64,000 bases of DNA from G964291335 sp964291335 (GTDB taxonomy: Bacteria > Chloroflexota > Dehalococcoidia > Lucifugimonadales > UBA3495): the NCBI GenBank assembly GCA_964291335.2, contig OZ219748.1, positions 1,488,001 through 1,552,000 of the forward strand, written 5' to 3'. Made by a program: the position numbers and the translations under genes. The notes under the pieces were generated by a model, which had not been told where the DNA came from, did not search any database, and worked only from the letters and a program-made list of their open reading frames with translations. Every line of letters begins with the position of its first letter. The first letter of the stretch is position 1. Of the stretch, positions 24,630 through 32,900 are shown one piece after another.

Positions 24630-24679
24630 TTAACTTGACCTTAAGCCGGCATTAACCGAGGTCTAACCGGCGATTTAAG
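24630..24679 (+). promoter_or_regulatory. Pho-box array upstream of pstS
   Basis: Five TTAAC/TTAAG/CTAAC pentamers start at 24630, 24641, 24652, 24663 and about 24675, an almost exact 11-base period. A possible -10, TAGCAT, is at 24689 with no -35, as in activator-dependent Pho promoters. The array is the clearest operator in the window and matches the known PhoP/PhoB direct-repeat layout. Confidence 0.65.
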
Positions 24680-24737
24680 CCACGAGCCTAGCATTGGTGC
24701 AGTCAGGAAACGGACACCAATTTTGGCAGGAGGAATA

Positions 24738-25934
24738 ATGCTTTCACCGATAGTTCAGCGTTTCCCGTTCAGCGGCTGGGCCGCAGCGGTGGTTCTGGGG
24801 GCGGCCCTGGTTGGCCTGCTCCTGGTCGGCTGCGGTTCTTCAACCCAGCCGGCAGAGCCGGCAGTTCAGCCTTCCAACGGCAGCAGCGCCAACACCCCCG
24901 TTGCCGACGCTGCCCCGGTTGAGTCTATCTCTGCTGAACCCATGCCGGACGCGGCCATGAATACTGAAATGGAAGAGGCCGCTACAGAGCCGGGGCTGGT
25001 GGATTACCGCAGCCTGAAAGGGGATATAGCGATAGATGGTTCCAGCACCGTGTTTCCGATTACCGAAGCGGTGGCGGAAGAGTTCGGCAACCTGACGGAC
25101 AAGCAGGTGCGCGTAACCGTAGGGGTATCGGGAACTGGCGGCGGGTTCAAGAAGTTCTGCAATGGCGAGACCCATATATCCGACGCCTCCCGTCCCATCA
25201 AGGCGACGGAAGTAGCCCTGTGTGCGGAAGGCGGGGTAGATTACATAGAGATACCGGCAGCCATCGACGGGCTGACGGTAATCGTGAACAAGGATAACGA
25301 CTTTGTGCGCTGCATGACCATTGCGGAACTGGATCGGATGTGGGGGCCGGCGGCGGAAGACACCATCACCAGGTGGAGCCAGGTGCGGGAAGGGTGGCCC
25401 GATGCGGAGATGGAGATGTATGCCCCCGGGGTGGATTCGGGGACTTTCGATTACTTCACGGACACGGTGAGCGGGGATTCCGGGGCGTCGCGGGGAGACT
25501 TTACGGCGAGCGAGGACGACAACCTGATTATCCAGGGGGTAGCCGGTGGGAAGAACGGGGTTGGCTACCTGGGGTATGCCTATTACGTGGAGAATGCGGA
25601 CAAGCTGCGGGCGTTAGAAATTGACGGTGGGAACGGGTGCGTAGCGCCGACGGATGAAGCGATTAACCAGGGGACGTACTCGCCGTTGTCGCGGCCTCTG
25701 TTCATCTACGTGCGGAAGGATGCGGCGGATGAAGCGCACATAGCGGAGTTCATCCGGTACTACCTGAGCGAAGCGGGGCAGAAACTGGCGGCAGAGGTGG
25801 GGTACATTCCCTTCCCCCAGCGGGTATATGACCTGGCGCAGGCCCGGTTTGACACCGGGGTAACCGGTACGGTCTTCGGCGGGGAGCGCCCGGCTGAAGG
25901 CCCGGTGGAGGAAGTTCTGGCCGGTTCCCGGTAA
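24738..25934 (+). CDS. pstS: Phosphate ABC transporter substrate-binding lipoprotein PstS
   Basis: ATG at 24738 has AGGAGG five bases upstream. The 398-residue product carries a lipoprotein signal ending LLVGCGSS and a 60-residue Ala/Pro/Glu linker. The PstS fold follows, with phosphate-loop motifs IDGSSTVFPITEAV and GVSGTGGGFKKFC, then SDASRPI and SRGDFTASEDD. It captures phosphate for the PstCAB permease, whose genes are not in this window. The Pho-box array upstream and strong terminator downstream show a separately controlled single-gene unit. The PhoB/PhoR-like pair is 1.2 kb away. Confidence 0.92.
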   Translation: MLSPIVQRFPFSGWAAAVVLGAALVGLLLVGCGSSTQPAEPAVQPSNGSSANTPVADAAPVESISAEPMPDAAMNTEMEEAATEPGLVDYRSLKGDIAIDGSSTVFPITEAVAEEFGNLTDKQVRVTVGVSGTGGGFKKFCNGETHISDASRPIKATEVALCAEGGVDYIEIPAAIDGLTVIVNKDNDFVRCMTIAELDRMWGPAAEDTITRWSQVREGWPDAEMEMYAPGVDSGTFDYFTDTVSGDSGASRGDFTASEDDNLIIQGVAGGKNGVGYLGYAYYVENADKLRALEIDGGNGCVAPTDEAINQGTYSPLSRPLFIYVRKDAADEAHIAEFIRYYLSEAGQKLAAEVGYIPFPQRVYDLAQARFDTGVTGTVFGGERPAEGPVEEVLAGSR

Positions 25935-25983
25935 CCCGCCGGCCCCTTACCCGAAAGGGCTGGTTGCTTCAGAACCGGACAAG

Positions 25984-26022
25984 GACGGAGGCGGTCTCTA
26001 TAAGACCGCCTCCGTCTCTTTT
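25984..26022 (+). terminator. Rho-independent terminator of pstS
   Basis: A perfect 14-bp stem (GACGGAGGCGGTCT / AGACCGCCTCCGTC) with a five-base loop is followed by CTCTTTT. It lies 50 bases after the pstS stop, between convergent genes. Confidence 0.85.
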
Positions 26023-26093
26023 GCCGGCAGAGCTGCCGGGCCCGCTCATTCGGGGAACCGGGTCAGGGAACCGGACTGGCCGGGTTCCGTCGG

Positions 26094-27128
26094 TTACAAC
26101 TGCCCGCCGCCGAAGATGGCTGGCTGCTTGCGGTAAACCTGAAGGCGCTGACGCGGGCACTCCACCACAAAAACCCGGCCGGCATCGTCCACCTCCACCG
26201 CAATGGGGCCATAGAACTGCTTCTCCCGTTCATGCAGGTTCTGCGCCAACTGCCGGCCCCGCACAATCGTCGGGTCCATTTCCACCCGTTCCCGGCCCCA
26301 CCGGGACAGGGTAGCCTCGCCGGTCAGCTTGGTGATGAAGGTTCCATCGGGCTCGAACACCTGGAGCCGATCGTTCTTGAAGTCGGCAACGTAGATAATA
26401 CCTTGCCGGTCCACGGCCACGCCGGCAGGGCGGTTGAACTGGCCGTCGTCCTTCCCCGAAGAACCGAACTGCATCAGGAACCGGCCTTCGGCAGTGAACT
26501 TCTGGATGCGGTCATTGCGCCAGTCGGCCACAAAAATATCGCCATTATGGTCGATTTCAATACCCCAGGGGTAGCTGAACTGGCCGGCGCCGCTTCCTTC
26601 GCTGCCGAACTTGCCCAGGAACCGGCCGTCCCTGGTAAACTTCTGGACCCGGTGGTTGGCGCTGTCCACCAGGTAGAGGTTATCGTCCCGGTCAAAAGCC
26701 AGCCCGGATGGGCGGTTGAATTCCCCGTCGCCGCTGCCCGTTGTTCCCCATTGGCCCAGGCATTGCCCCGCCTGGTCGAAGCTGGTAATGCGCTGGAGCC
26801 ACTCATCAGCCACGAAAGTGCTGCCTTCGCTGTCGATAGCGAGGGCGGTGGGCCACATAAAGGTTCCGGCCGGCGCCGAGGCGTCGGCAGCTTCCGGGGG
26901 AATCTTCTGGCCAAACTCGCGAATCAGCTCCTCATCCACCGTGAAAACGGTAACCCGCTTGCAGGGGAAGAAGGCCGGGGTTTCCGAGCCGCGGCTCAAA
27001 ACAGCCAGTTCATTGCCTTTGCCTTTGGCAATAGCTACCGGGTAAAAGAACCCGTTTCCGCTTCGGTTTTCCTGCCGCCCAATGGTGTGGCTATACTGGA
27101 ATGTTACCGGTGCAATCTCAGTAACCAT
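26094..27128 (-). CDS. NHL-repeat beta-propeller protein (cassette 1)
   Basis: The start at 27128 follows a GAGGAATGT site. The 344-residue protein has no signal peptide and consists of about six NHL repeats, each with a G-x-G-x-G-x-F-x-x-P-x-G-(I/L/V) turn and a D-x-x-x-x-(I/L)-(Y/F)-V-(A/V)-D strand. Together they form one propeller. It ends with a Tyr/Arg-rich tail. NHL propellers bind proteins, RNA or small ligands. It is the last gene of a DUF1800-DUF1501-NHL unit repeated at 50209-53988, and the second copy is similar over its whole length. A hairpin precedes it at 27167. Function is unknown. Confidence 0.8.
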   Translation of the reverse strand: MVTEIAPVTFQYSHTIGRQENRSGNGFFYPVAIAKGKGNELAVLSRGSETPAFFPCKRVTVFTVDEELIREFGQKIPPEAADASAPAGTFMWPTALAIDSEGSTFVADEWLQRITSFDQAGQCLGQWGTTGSGDGEFNRPSGLAFDRDDNLYLVDSANHRVQKFTRDGRFLGKFGSEGSGAGQFSYPWGIEIDHNGDIFVADWRNDRIQKFTAEGRFLMQFGSSGKDDGQFNRPAGVAVDRQGIIYVADFKNDRLQVFEPDGTFITKLTGEATLSRWGRERVEMDPTIVRGRQLAQNLHEREKQFYGPIAVEVDDAGRVFVVECPRQRLQVYRKQPAIFGGGQL

Positions 27129-27166
27129 ACATTCCTCGCTGCCGGCATAACGCTGCCGGATAAATT

Positions 27167-27198
27167 GAAGGCTGGCAGCAGTTCCGCTGCCAGCCTTC
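27167..27198 (-). terminator. Perfect intercistronic hairpin before the NHL gene (cassette 1)
   Basis: A 13-bp stem (GAAGGCTGGCAGC / GCTGCCAGCCTTC) with a six-base loop lies between DUF1501 and NHL genes. On the transcribed strand it is followed by AATTTA, a weak tract, so partial termination or mRNA stabilisation is likely. Confidence 0.6.
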
Positions 27199-27214
27199 GC
27201 CGGGTTCCCGCCAA

Positions 27215-28351
27215 TTACCGGATGAGGTCGAACTGCTCGAAGCTGCCGCCCAGGATGGGTTTGGCGTCCAGGCCCAGCCACTGTTCCAGCAGGGTGGCAT
27301 AGGCGCCGCGGAAGTCGTTATTCCATTGCAGGTCGCCTTCATCCAGCCTGCCCGGCTCCAGGGACGGGTACTCGCCATACAGGCCGCCCTTAACCGCATC
27401 GCCAATCACAAAGGCAACGCCGCCCGAGCCATGGTCAGTGCCCGAGCCATTCTCCTGCACCCGCCGGCCAAACTCGGTGAACAGCAGCATTACCACCTCC
27501 TCGTTGGCGTGGTGTTCCTGCAAGTCCTGGTAAAAGTCGCTGATGGCGGTGGTAACGTCGCCCCACAGCCGGGGGAAGGTAATGTTCTGGTTGGCGTGGG
27601 TATCGAAAGTGCCCGGGTTAACGCCGGTATAAAGCACCCGGGTGCCGAAGCCGGCCAGGTGAACCTGGGCAATATTCTTCAGCCACTGGGCAAAAGGGCT
27701 GCCGCCGTACTCTATGCTGGAAGAGTACGTCTGGGGCGCAGTAGTCAGAATATCGGCGCCCTTCAGCGCGTCCAGGCCGGTTTGGGACAGGTAGTCGTTG
27801 ACCGGGCCGGAGCCGATGAGGGGAGAGTACATCCGCCCGAAAATATCCAGGGCGTCCATGCGCTGCTCCTCGCCGTCAATGCCGGTAAGGACGCCATAGC
27901 TGGCCAGGTCGCCCACCGAGGCTACCGATACGCCGGGGGCGGCCAGGGCCCGGGGCAGGCCGCGTCCGAAGTTAACCGCCGTCAGAATGTTCTCCTTGTT
28001 GGGGTCCAGGTCGCGGATAGCCTTCCCCAGCCAGCCGTCGGTTACCATTTTATCCGGCTCGGCGGTGTGCCAGATATCCATGGAGCGGAAGTGGGAGCGA
28101 ATGGGGTTGGGGTATCCGATGCCCTGCAGGACGGCGACCTTGCCTTCGTCGTACAGCCCCTTCAGGGGGGCCATAGCCGGGTGGAAACCTACCTGGTTAT
28201 CCACTGTCAGCACATCCTCGGGGGCAACGCCCAGCGTCGGGCGGTAGTCGGGGTAATGGGGGTCATTGTAGGGGATGAAGGTATTGACCGCATCATAGGC
28301 GCCGGACATTTGCAGGATTACCAATACCGGGTCTTTCTTGTTGGAAGTCAT
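27215..28351 (-). CDS. DUF1501-family protein (cassette 1)
   Basis: This 378-residue member of the DUF1501 family has an alkaline-phosphatase/sulfatase-like fold by family knowledge. Recognisable parts are the first strand DPVLVILQMSGAYD, the FRSMDIWHT segment, FDTHANQ, and the signature LFTEFGRRVQENGSGTDHGSGG followed by a GGLYGEYP turn. The His and Asp residues could bind metal. Most family members carry a twin-arginine export signal; here the protein starts MTSNKKDPVL with none, so it should be cytoplasmic. AAGGAG precedes the ATG. The gene lies 69 bases after the DUF1800 gene. Confidence 0.85.
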   Translation of the reverse strand: MTSNKKDPVLVILQMSGAYDAVNTFIPYNDPHYPDYRPTLGVAPEDVLTVDNQVGFHPAMAPLKGLYDEGKVAVLQGIGYPNPIRSHFRSMDIWHTAEPDKMVTDGWLGKAIRDLDPNKENILTAVNFGRGLPRALAAPGVSVASVGDLASYGVLTGIDGEEQRMDALDIFGRMYSPLIGSGPVNDYLSQTGLDALKGADILTTAPQTYSSSIEYGGSPFAQWLKNIAQVHLAGFGTRVLYTGVNPGTFDTHANQNITFPRLWGDVTTAISDFYQDLQEHHANEEVVMLLFTEFGRRVQENGSGTDHGSGGVAFVIGDAVKGGLYGEYPSLEPGRLDEGDLQWNNDFRGAYATLLEQWLGLDAKPILGGSFEQFDLIR

Positions 28352-28420
28352 CGCTTGCTCCTTTTCGGAATGGGTCTGGGTATTGCCGGCCTGGCGGCGC
28401 TGGCCAACGGAAAGCGACGG

Positions 28421-29824
28421 TCAGGCGTAGAGGTACTCTTTGGTCGCTACAATCATTTGCAGCATCCGGGCAACCTGACCGGGGAAATCCGGGTGGTCGG
28501 CAAGCAAATCACCGTTCTTTTCGGCGTGTTGAATCAGCATCTGACGGGTAGTCTCGGCCAACTCGTAATGCCCCAGAAGCCGCAGGCAGCCATCCACCAG
28601 GCTTTGGGGCGAAATGACCGGCCCTTCCGCCGCCAGCTTCTGCACTATGTCGCTGATGCCGGGCTGACGGACATCGCCCACGTAATCGGCAACGAAGTTA
28701 ATTCGCCGCACCAGCGTACCGCCGTCAATCCACTCCCTGCCGGTATGCCATCCTTCCACGCTGGGCGGGTTCAGAATCTCCTGGCCCATATGCTTCATCT
28801 CATCGAAAATTGCCTCGAAGCCGGGCTTGGGGGTGTTCCAGTCGCCCACCAGACGGAGTGTACCGATTACCGTTTCAATCGGCCCCTTGATGCGGGAAAA
28901 GCGGGCGTTCTTGAAGGCGTCCGAGTTAAAGAGCGCGCGCAGCATGGCCCGAATTTCATAGCCGGAACGGAAATATTCCTCCTCCAGCATCCTGATGGTT
29001 TCCGGATCCCGCGGGGCTGTATCCATCCAGGAAGGCACCTGGGCTTCGTCGGCTACGAAGAAACTGTACAGATGGCGCGAGATGAAGCGCGCCGTAGCCG
29101 GTTGCCGGACGATAATATCGATAATGTCCTCGCCGTTGAAATTGCCGGTGTGGCCCAGGAAAGTCTTCTCGCCGTCGTCGTGGTCGGCGGGGTTATAAAC
29201 GAACTGGGCGGTATAGCGGCCGTAAGGCTGGCCGGGGATGCCATTAGCAATCGTCCAGCCGGTAAAAGCGCGGGCGCACTCCTTAACGTCATCCTCGGTA
29301 TAGTTGAACCTGCCGTCCATTCCCACGCCCATAGAGAACAATTCCAGCAGTTCCCGGCCATAGTTTTCGTTAATGGCTTCCTTGTGGCTAAGGCAGTTAT
29401 CCAGGAAATAGACCATCGCCGGGTCCCGGGAAATTGCCACCAGCAGGTCCCGGAAATTGCCCATTCCGCAGCGCCGCAGCAAATCGATTTCCGCATTGGA
29501 GGTAACGTAACTCTGGGTCTTGCTGTCGGCGGTGCACAGGATACCGTGCCAGAAGAGGACCATCTTCTCTTCCAACTGGTTCCGGGAATTAATCATGCGC
29601 CAGGCAATATACTCCGGAACGCAGCGGATGAAATGGTTCCACTCGAGGAAACTGCGTTCCGCCAAATCCAGGTCCATCCCGTGGGAATCTTCCCGGGGGT
29701 TCAGCAATTCCTCTACCGTTGCCTCATAGCCTTTGGCGGCGCGCGCGGCCAGCTCATCATACTGCGCGCCGAACCCGGCGCGCCGCATTAAATGGGACAT
29801 CAAGGCAATATCATGATTTGCCAT
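28421..29824 (-). CDS. DUF1800-family protein (cassette 1)
   Basis: The 467-residue product is a DUF1800 member: MRRAGFGAQYDELAA at the N-terminus, VLFWHGILC as the conserved Trp-His segment, the core ENYGRELLELFSMGV, and TEDDVKECARAFTGWTI. The family is largely helical, of unknown function, and nearly always encoded beside DUF1501. No export signal is present. ATG at 29824 follows GAGGAGG. It is the first gene of the cassette, with the promoter at 29870-29898. Confidence 0.87.
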   Translation of the reverse strand: MANHDIALMSHLMRRAGFGAQYDELAARAAKGYEATVEELLNPREDSHGMDLDLAERSFLEWNHFIRCVPEYIAWRMINSRNQLEEKMVLFWHGILCTADSKTQSYVTSNAEIDLLRRCGMGNFRDLLVAISRDPAMVYFLDNCLSHKEAINENYGRELLELFSMGVGMDGRFNYTEDDVKECARAFTGWTIANGIPGQPYGRYTAQFVYNPADHDDGEKTFLGHTGNFNGEDIIDIIVRQPATARFISRHLYSFFVADEAQVPSWMDTAPRDPETIRMLEEEYFRSGYEIRAMLRALFNSDAFKNARFSRIKGPIETVIGTLRLVGDWNTPKPGFEAIFDEMKHMGQEILNPPSVEGWHTGREWIDGGTLVRRINFVADYVGDVRQPGISDIVQKLAAEGPVISPQSLVDGCLRLLGHYELAETTRQMLIQHAEKNGDLLADHPDFPGQVARMLQMIVATKEYLYA

Positions 29825-29869
29825 CCCTGCTCCTCCTCAACATAGTCTGAAGGATATACGGTTAGGGGG

Positions 29870-29898
29870 ATAATAGCATTTCCCCCCAACGCTATCAA
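29870..29898 (-). promoter_or_regulatory. Promoter of cassette 1, TTGATA-N17-TATTAT
   Basis: On the minus strand TTGATA (29893-29898) and TATTAT (29870-29875) are 17 bases apart. They lie about 46 bases before the DUF1800 start codon. Confidence 0.65.
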
Positions 29899-29965
29899 GG
29901 CTAGCGGCCGGCCCGGGCGGCTTCCTTCGCATTGCGCCGCCGGTTATGGAGCTTGCCGGCGCGGC

Positions 29966-32900
29966 CTACCGCCGCAGCTGGTACAGGTACACTCCGCCGG
30001 CCGCGACCACCACCCCGAACAGTCCCACCATTCCCCACAGCAGCCAGTTAACGTCGTCTTCAGGTTCCGGCGGCGGGGCGGCCGGCGTGGGCGCCGCCGG
30101 CGGCAGCGGCGTGGCGGTAGCCGTCGCGGTCGGCGTTGCCGTCGGCGTGGCGGTGGCGGCAGCCGTCGGCGTCGCTGCCGGCTGGACGACCACCGGAGCG
30201 CGGGCCACCCACCGGGGCGTTGGCGTTGGCGTAGCGGTAGCCGTAGCGGTCGGCGTGGCCGTTGGGGTGGCCGTTGGCGTTGGCGTCAGCTGTGGCGTGG
30301 CCGTTGGCCTGACTTCCGGCGTGGCCGTCCGCAGCCGCGCCGCCCGGCGGGTGGGCGTAACGGGGGCTGCTGTTGGCGTCGCCGTCAGGGTGGGCGTGAG
30401 CGTAACTGTGGCCGTGGCGGTCGGCGTAGCGGTGGGCGGCGTAGCGGTGGCCGGATCCGTTATCGGCGTTGGCCGCGGCCTGGTGGTAGCCGCCGGAACC
30501 CGGGTTGCCGTGGGCATGGGCGTCGGCGTGGCCGTGGCGCTGGCTGCGGAGGGCCTCCGTCCGCCGAAGACGACGCGGGGCGCCGGCATCGGCGTGGCCG
30601 TGCTGGTGGGCGCCGGGGTATTCGCTGGCATGCTGGTAGGCGTGGGCGTATTGGTCGGCGCATCCGCAGGCGTGGCCGTTGGCGTTGGCGCCGGGGTATC
30701 CGTCGGCATGCTGGCAGGCGTGGGCGTATTGGTCGGCGCATCCGCAGGCGTGGCCGTTGGCGTTGGCGCCGGGGTATCCGTCGGCATGCTGGCAGGCGTA
30801 GGCGTATCCGTGGGCGACATTCCTGTCGGCGTATCGGTTGGTGTGGTGGTGGGCGTGGGTGTATCCGTTGGTGTGGCCGTGGCCGTTGGCGTGTGGGTTG
30901 AGGTAGGCGTCGGCGTATCGGTTGGTGTGGCGGTAGGCGTGGGGGTCGGACTGGGGGTCAGCGTCCCCGTAGGTGTGGCGGTAGGCGTGGGGGTATCCGT
31001 AGGTGTATCGGTGGGTGTGCTGGTAGGGGTAGGCGTGTCGGTGGGCGCACCGCCGGGCGTGTTGGTCGGTGTGGGCGTGGGTGTATCGGTGGGTGCGCTG
31101 GTAGGGGTAGGCGTGTCGGTGGGCGCACCGCCGGGTGTGTTGGTCGGTGTGGGCGTGGGTGTATCGGTGGGTGTGCTGGTAGGGGTAGGCGTGTCGGTGG
31201 GCGCACCGCCGGGTGTGTTGGTCGGTGTGGGCGTGGGTGTATCGGTGGGTGTGCTGGTAGGGGTAGGCGTGTCGGTGGGCGCACCGCCGGGTGTGTTGGT
31301 CGGTGTGGGCGTTGGTGTATCGGTGGGTGTGCTGGTAGGGGTAGGCGTCGGCGTATCCGTCGGCGTACTGGTTGGCGTCGGGGTCGGACTGGGGGGCAGC
31401 GTCCCGGTAGGCGTGGCGGTGGGCGTAGGTGTGTCGGTAGGCGTGGCGGTGGACGTGGGGGTATCGGTAGGCGTGGCGGTGGGCGTAGGTGTGTCGGTAG
31501 GCGTGGCGGTGGGCGTAGGTGTGTCAGTAGGTGTGGCGGTAGGCGTGGGGGTATCGGTTGGCGTGGCGGTGGGCGTAGGTGTGTCGGTTGGCGTGGCGGT
31601 GGGCGTAGGTGTATCCGTAGGTGTAGCGGTGGGCGTAGGTGTATCGGTCGGCGTAGGGGTGGGTGTGTCGGTCGGCGTTGCCGTCGGCGTGGGGGTATTG
31701 GCCGCGGTCGTCATAACGGTTGCTTCATCCGAGGCGGCGCTGTTTCCGTCAACGTTCACCGCCCGAACCTTGAAGGCGTACTGCGTGCCGCCGGCAAGGC
31801 CGGTTACCTCGTGGCTGTCCGTCGCCGCGCCGGAGAAGGGAACTATCTGCCAGTTCCCGTAATTGCCCGTTCCCGCTTTCTGCTGGTATTCCCACCGAAA
31901 GATGCTGGTGTCCTCGGGGTCGGTCCACGCCAGCTTCACGTGCTGGCGGCCGCCGGTGGCGGTCAGGCCCGTCGGCTTGGCCGGCGGCGTCACCGTTGGG
32001 AACGGCGTCGCGGGTTGGTTGTTGGCGTTGATGATCCGGACGATCACCCCCTGCGGCGAAATGGGACTGACGTTAAGGTCTGAGGCCGCCGCCCGAACCC
32101 GATACTCGCGCGGGTCGCCGTGCTGAGCGCCTGAGGTGCTGACGTTCTTGCTGCGGCCGCCTTTACTGATCAAACCCGAGATTTGCGACCCGCTTCCCGA
32201 CCACTGCCCGCTGGCTGCACGTCTGTACCGAACATCCCACCAGGCGACGGCGTCAAGGTTATCCCCGGCCCCCACCGTCCAGCGGACCACCACAGTGTCT
32301 TCGCTTACCGTGGCCGTGACCGTCTCGACCAGGACGGGGAGCGTTACGGCCGGTTCCGTGGACGGCAGGCCGGCGCCGTAGGAGTTCACGGCGCGAACCC
32401 GGAACCGCCAGGTAAAGCCCATATTCAGGCCGCTGACCGTGTGCGTGGTGGTGGCTGCATCTGAACCGGGGATTGGCAGCCACGGCCCGCGGGCCGCGTT
32501 CCCTTTCTTTTGCTGGTACTCGTAGCGCGTGATTTCCTGACCGACCGGGGCGGTCCAGGTGAGCTTAATGTCCCGGGGGCCGGCCACGCTGCCGGTGGTA
32601 TCGGTCGGCGCGCCTGGCGTACCGCCGGGCATGGGGGTAGGCGTGGGCGTGTCGGTTGGTGTTGCCGTTGGTGTGGGGGTATCGGTAGGCGTTGCCGTTG
32701 GTGTGGGGGTATCGGTAGGCGTTGCCGTTGGTGTGGGGGTATCGGTAGGCGTGTTGGTGGGTGTGGGTGTGTCAGTAGGCGTGCTGGTAGGCGTGGGTGT
32801 GTCGGTTGGGGTATTGGTGGGCGTGGGCGTATCGGTAGGTGTGGGGGTGGGCGTGGGCGTATCGGTAGGCGTTGCCGTCGGCGTAGGCGTGTCGGTGGGG

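Noticed and set aside
27326..29791. 821-codon plus-strand frame opposite DUF1501 and DUF1800
   Set aside because: The minus-strand proteins match known families with good ribosome sites. The plus frame is an effect of high GC in the third codon position.
29946..31862. Long plus-strand open frame of alternating Gly and Val over the T/P linker
   Set aside because: It is the antisense reading of GT-rich repeats that code the Thr/Pro/Asp linker of the minus-strand surface protein; it has no ribosome site and no fold.
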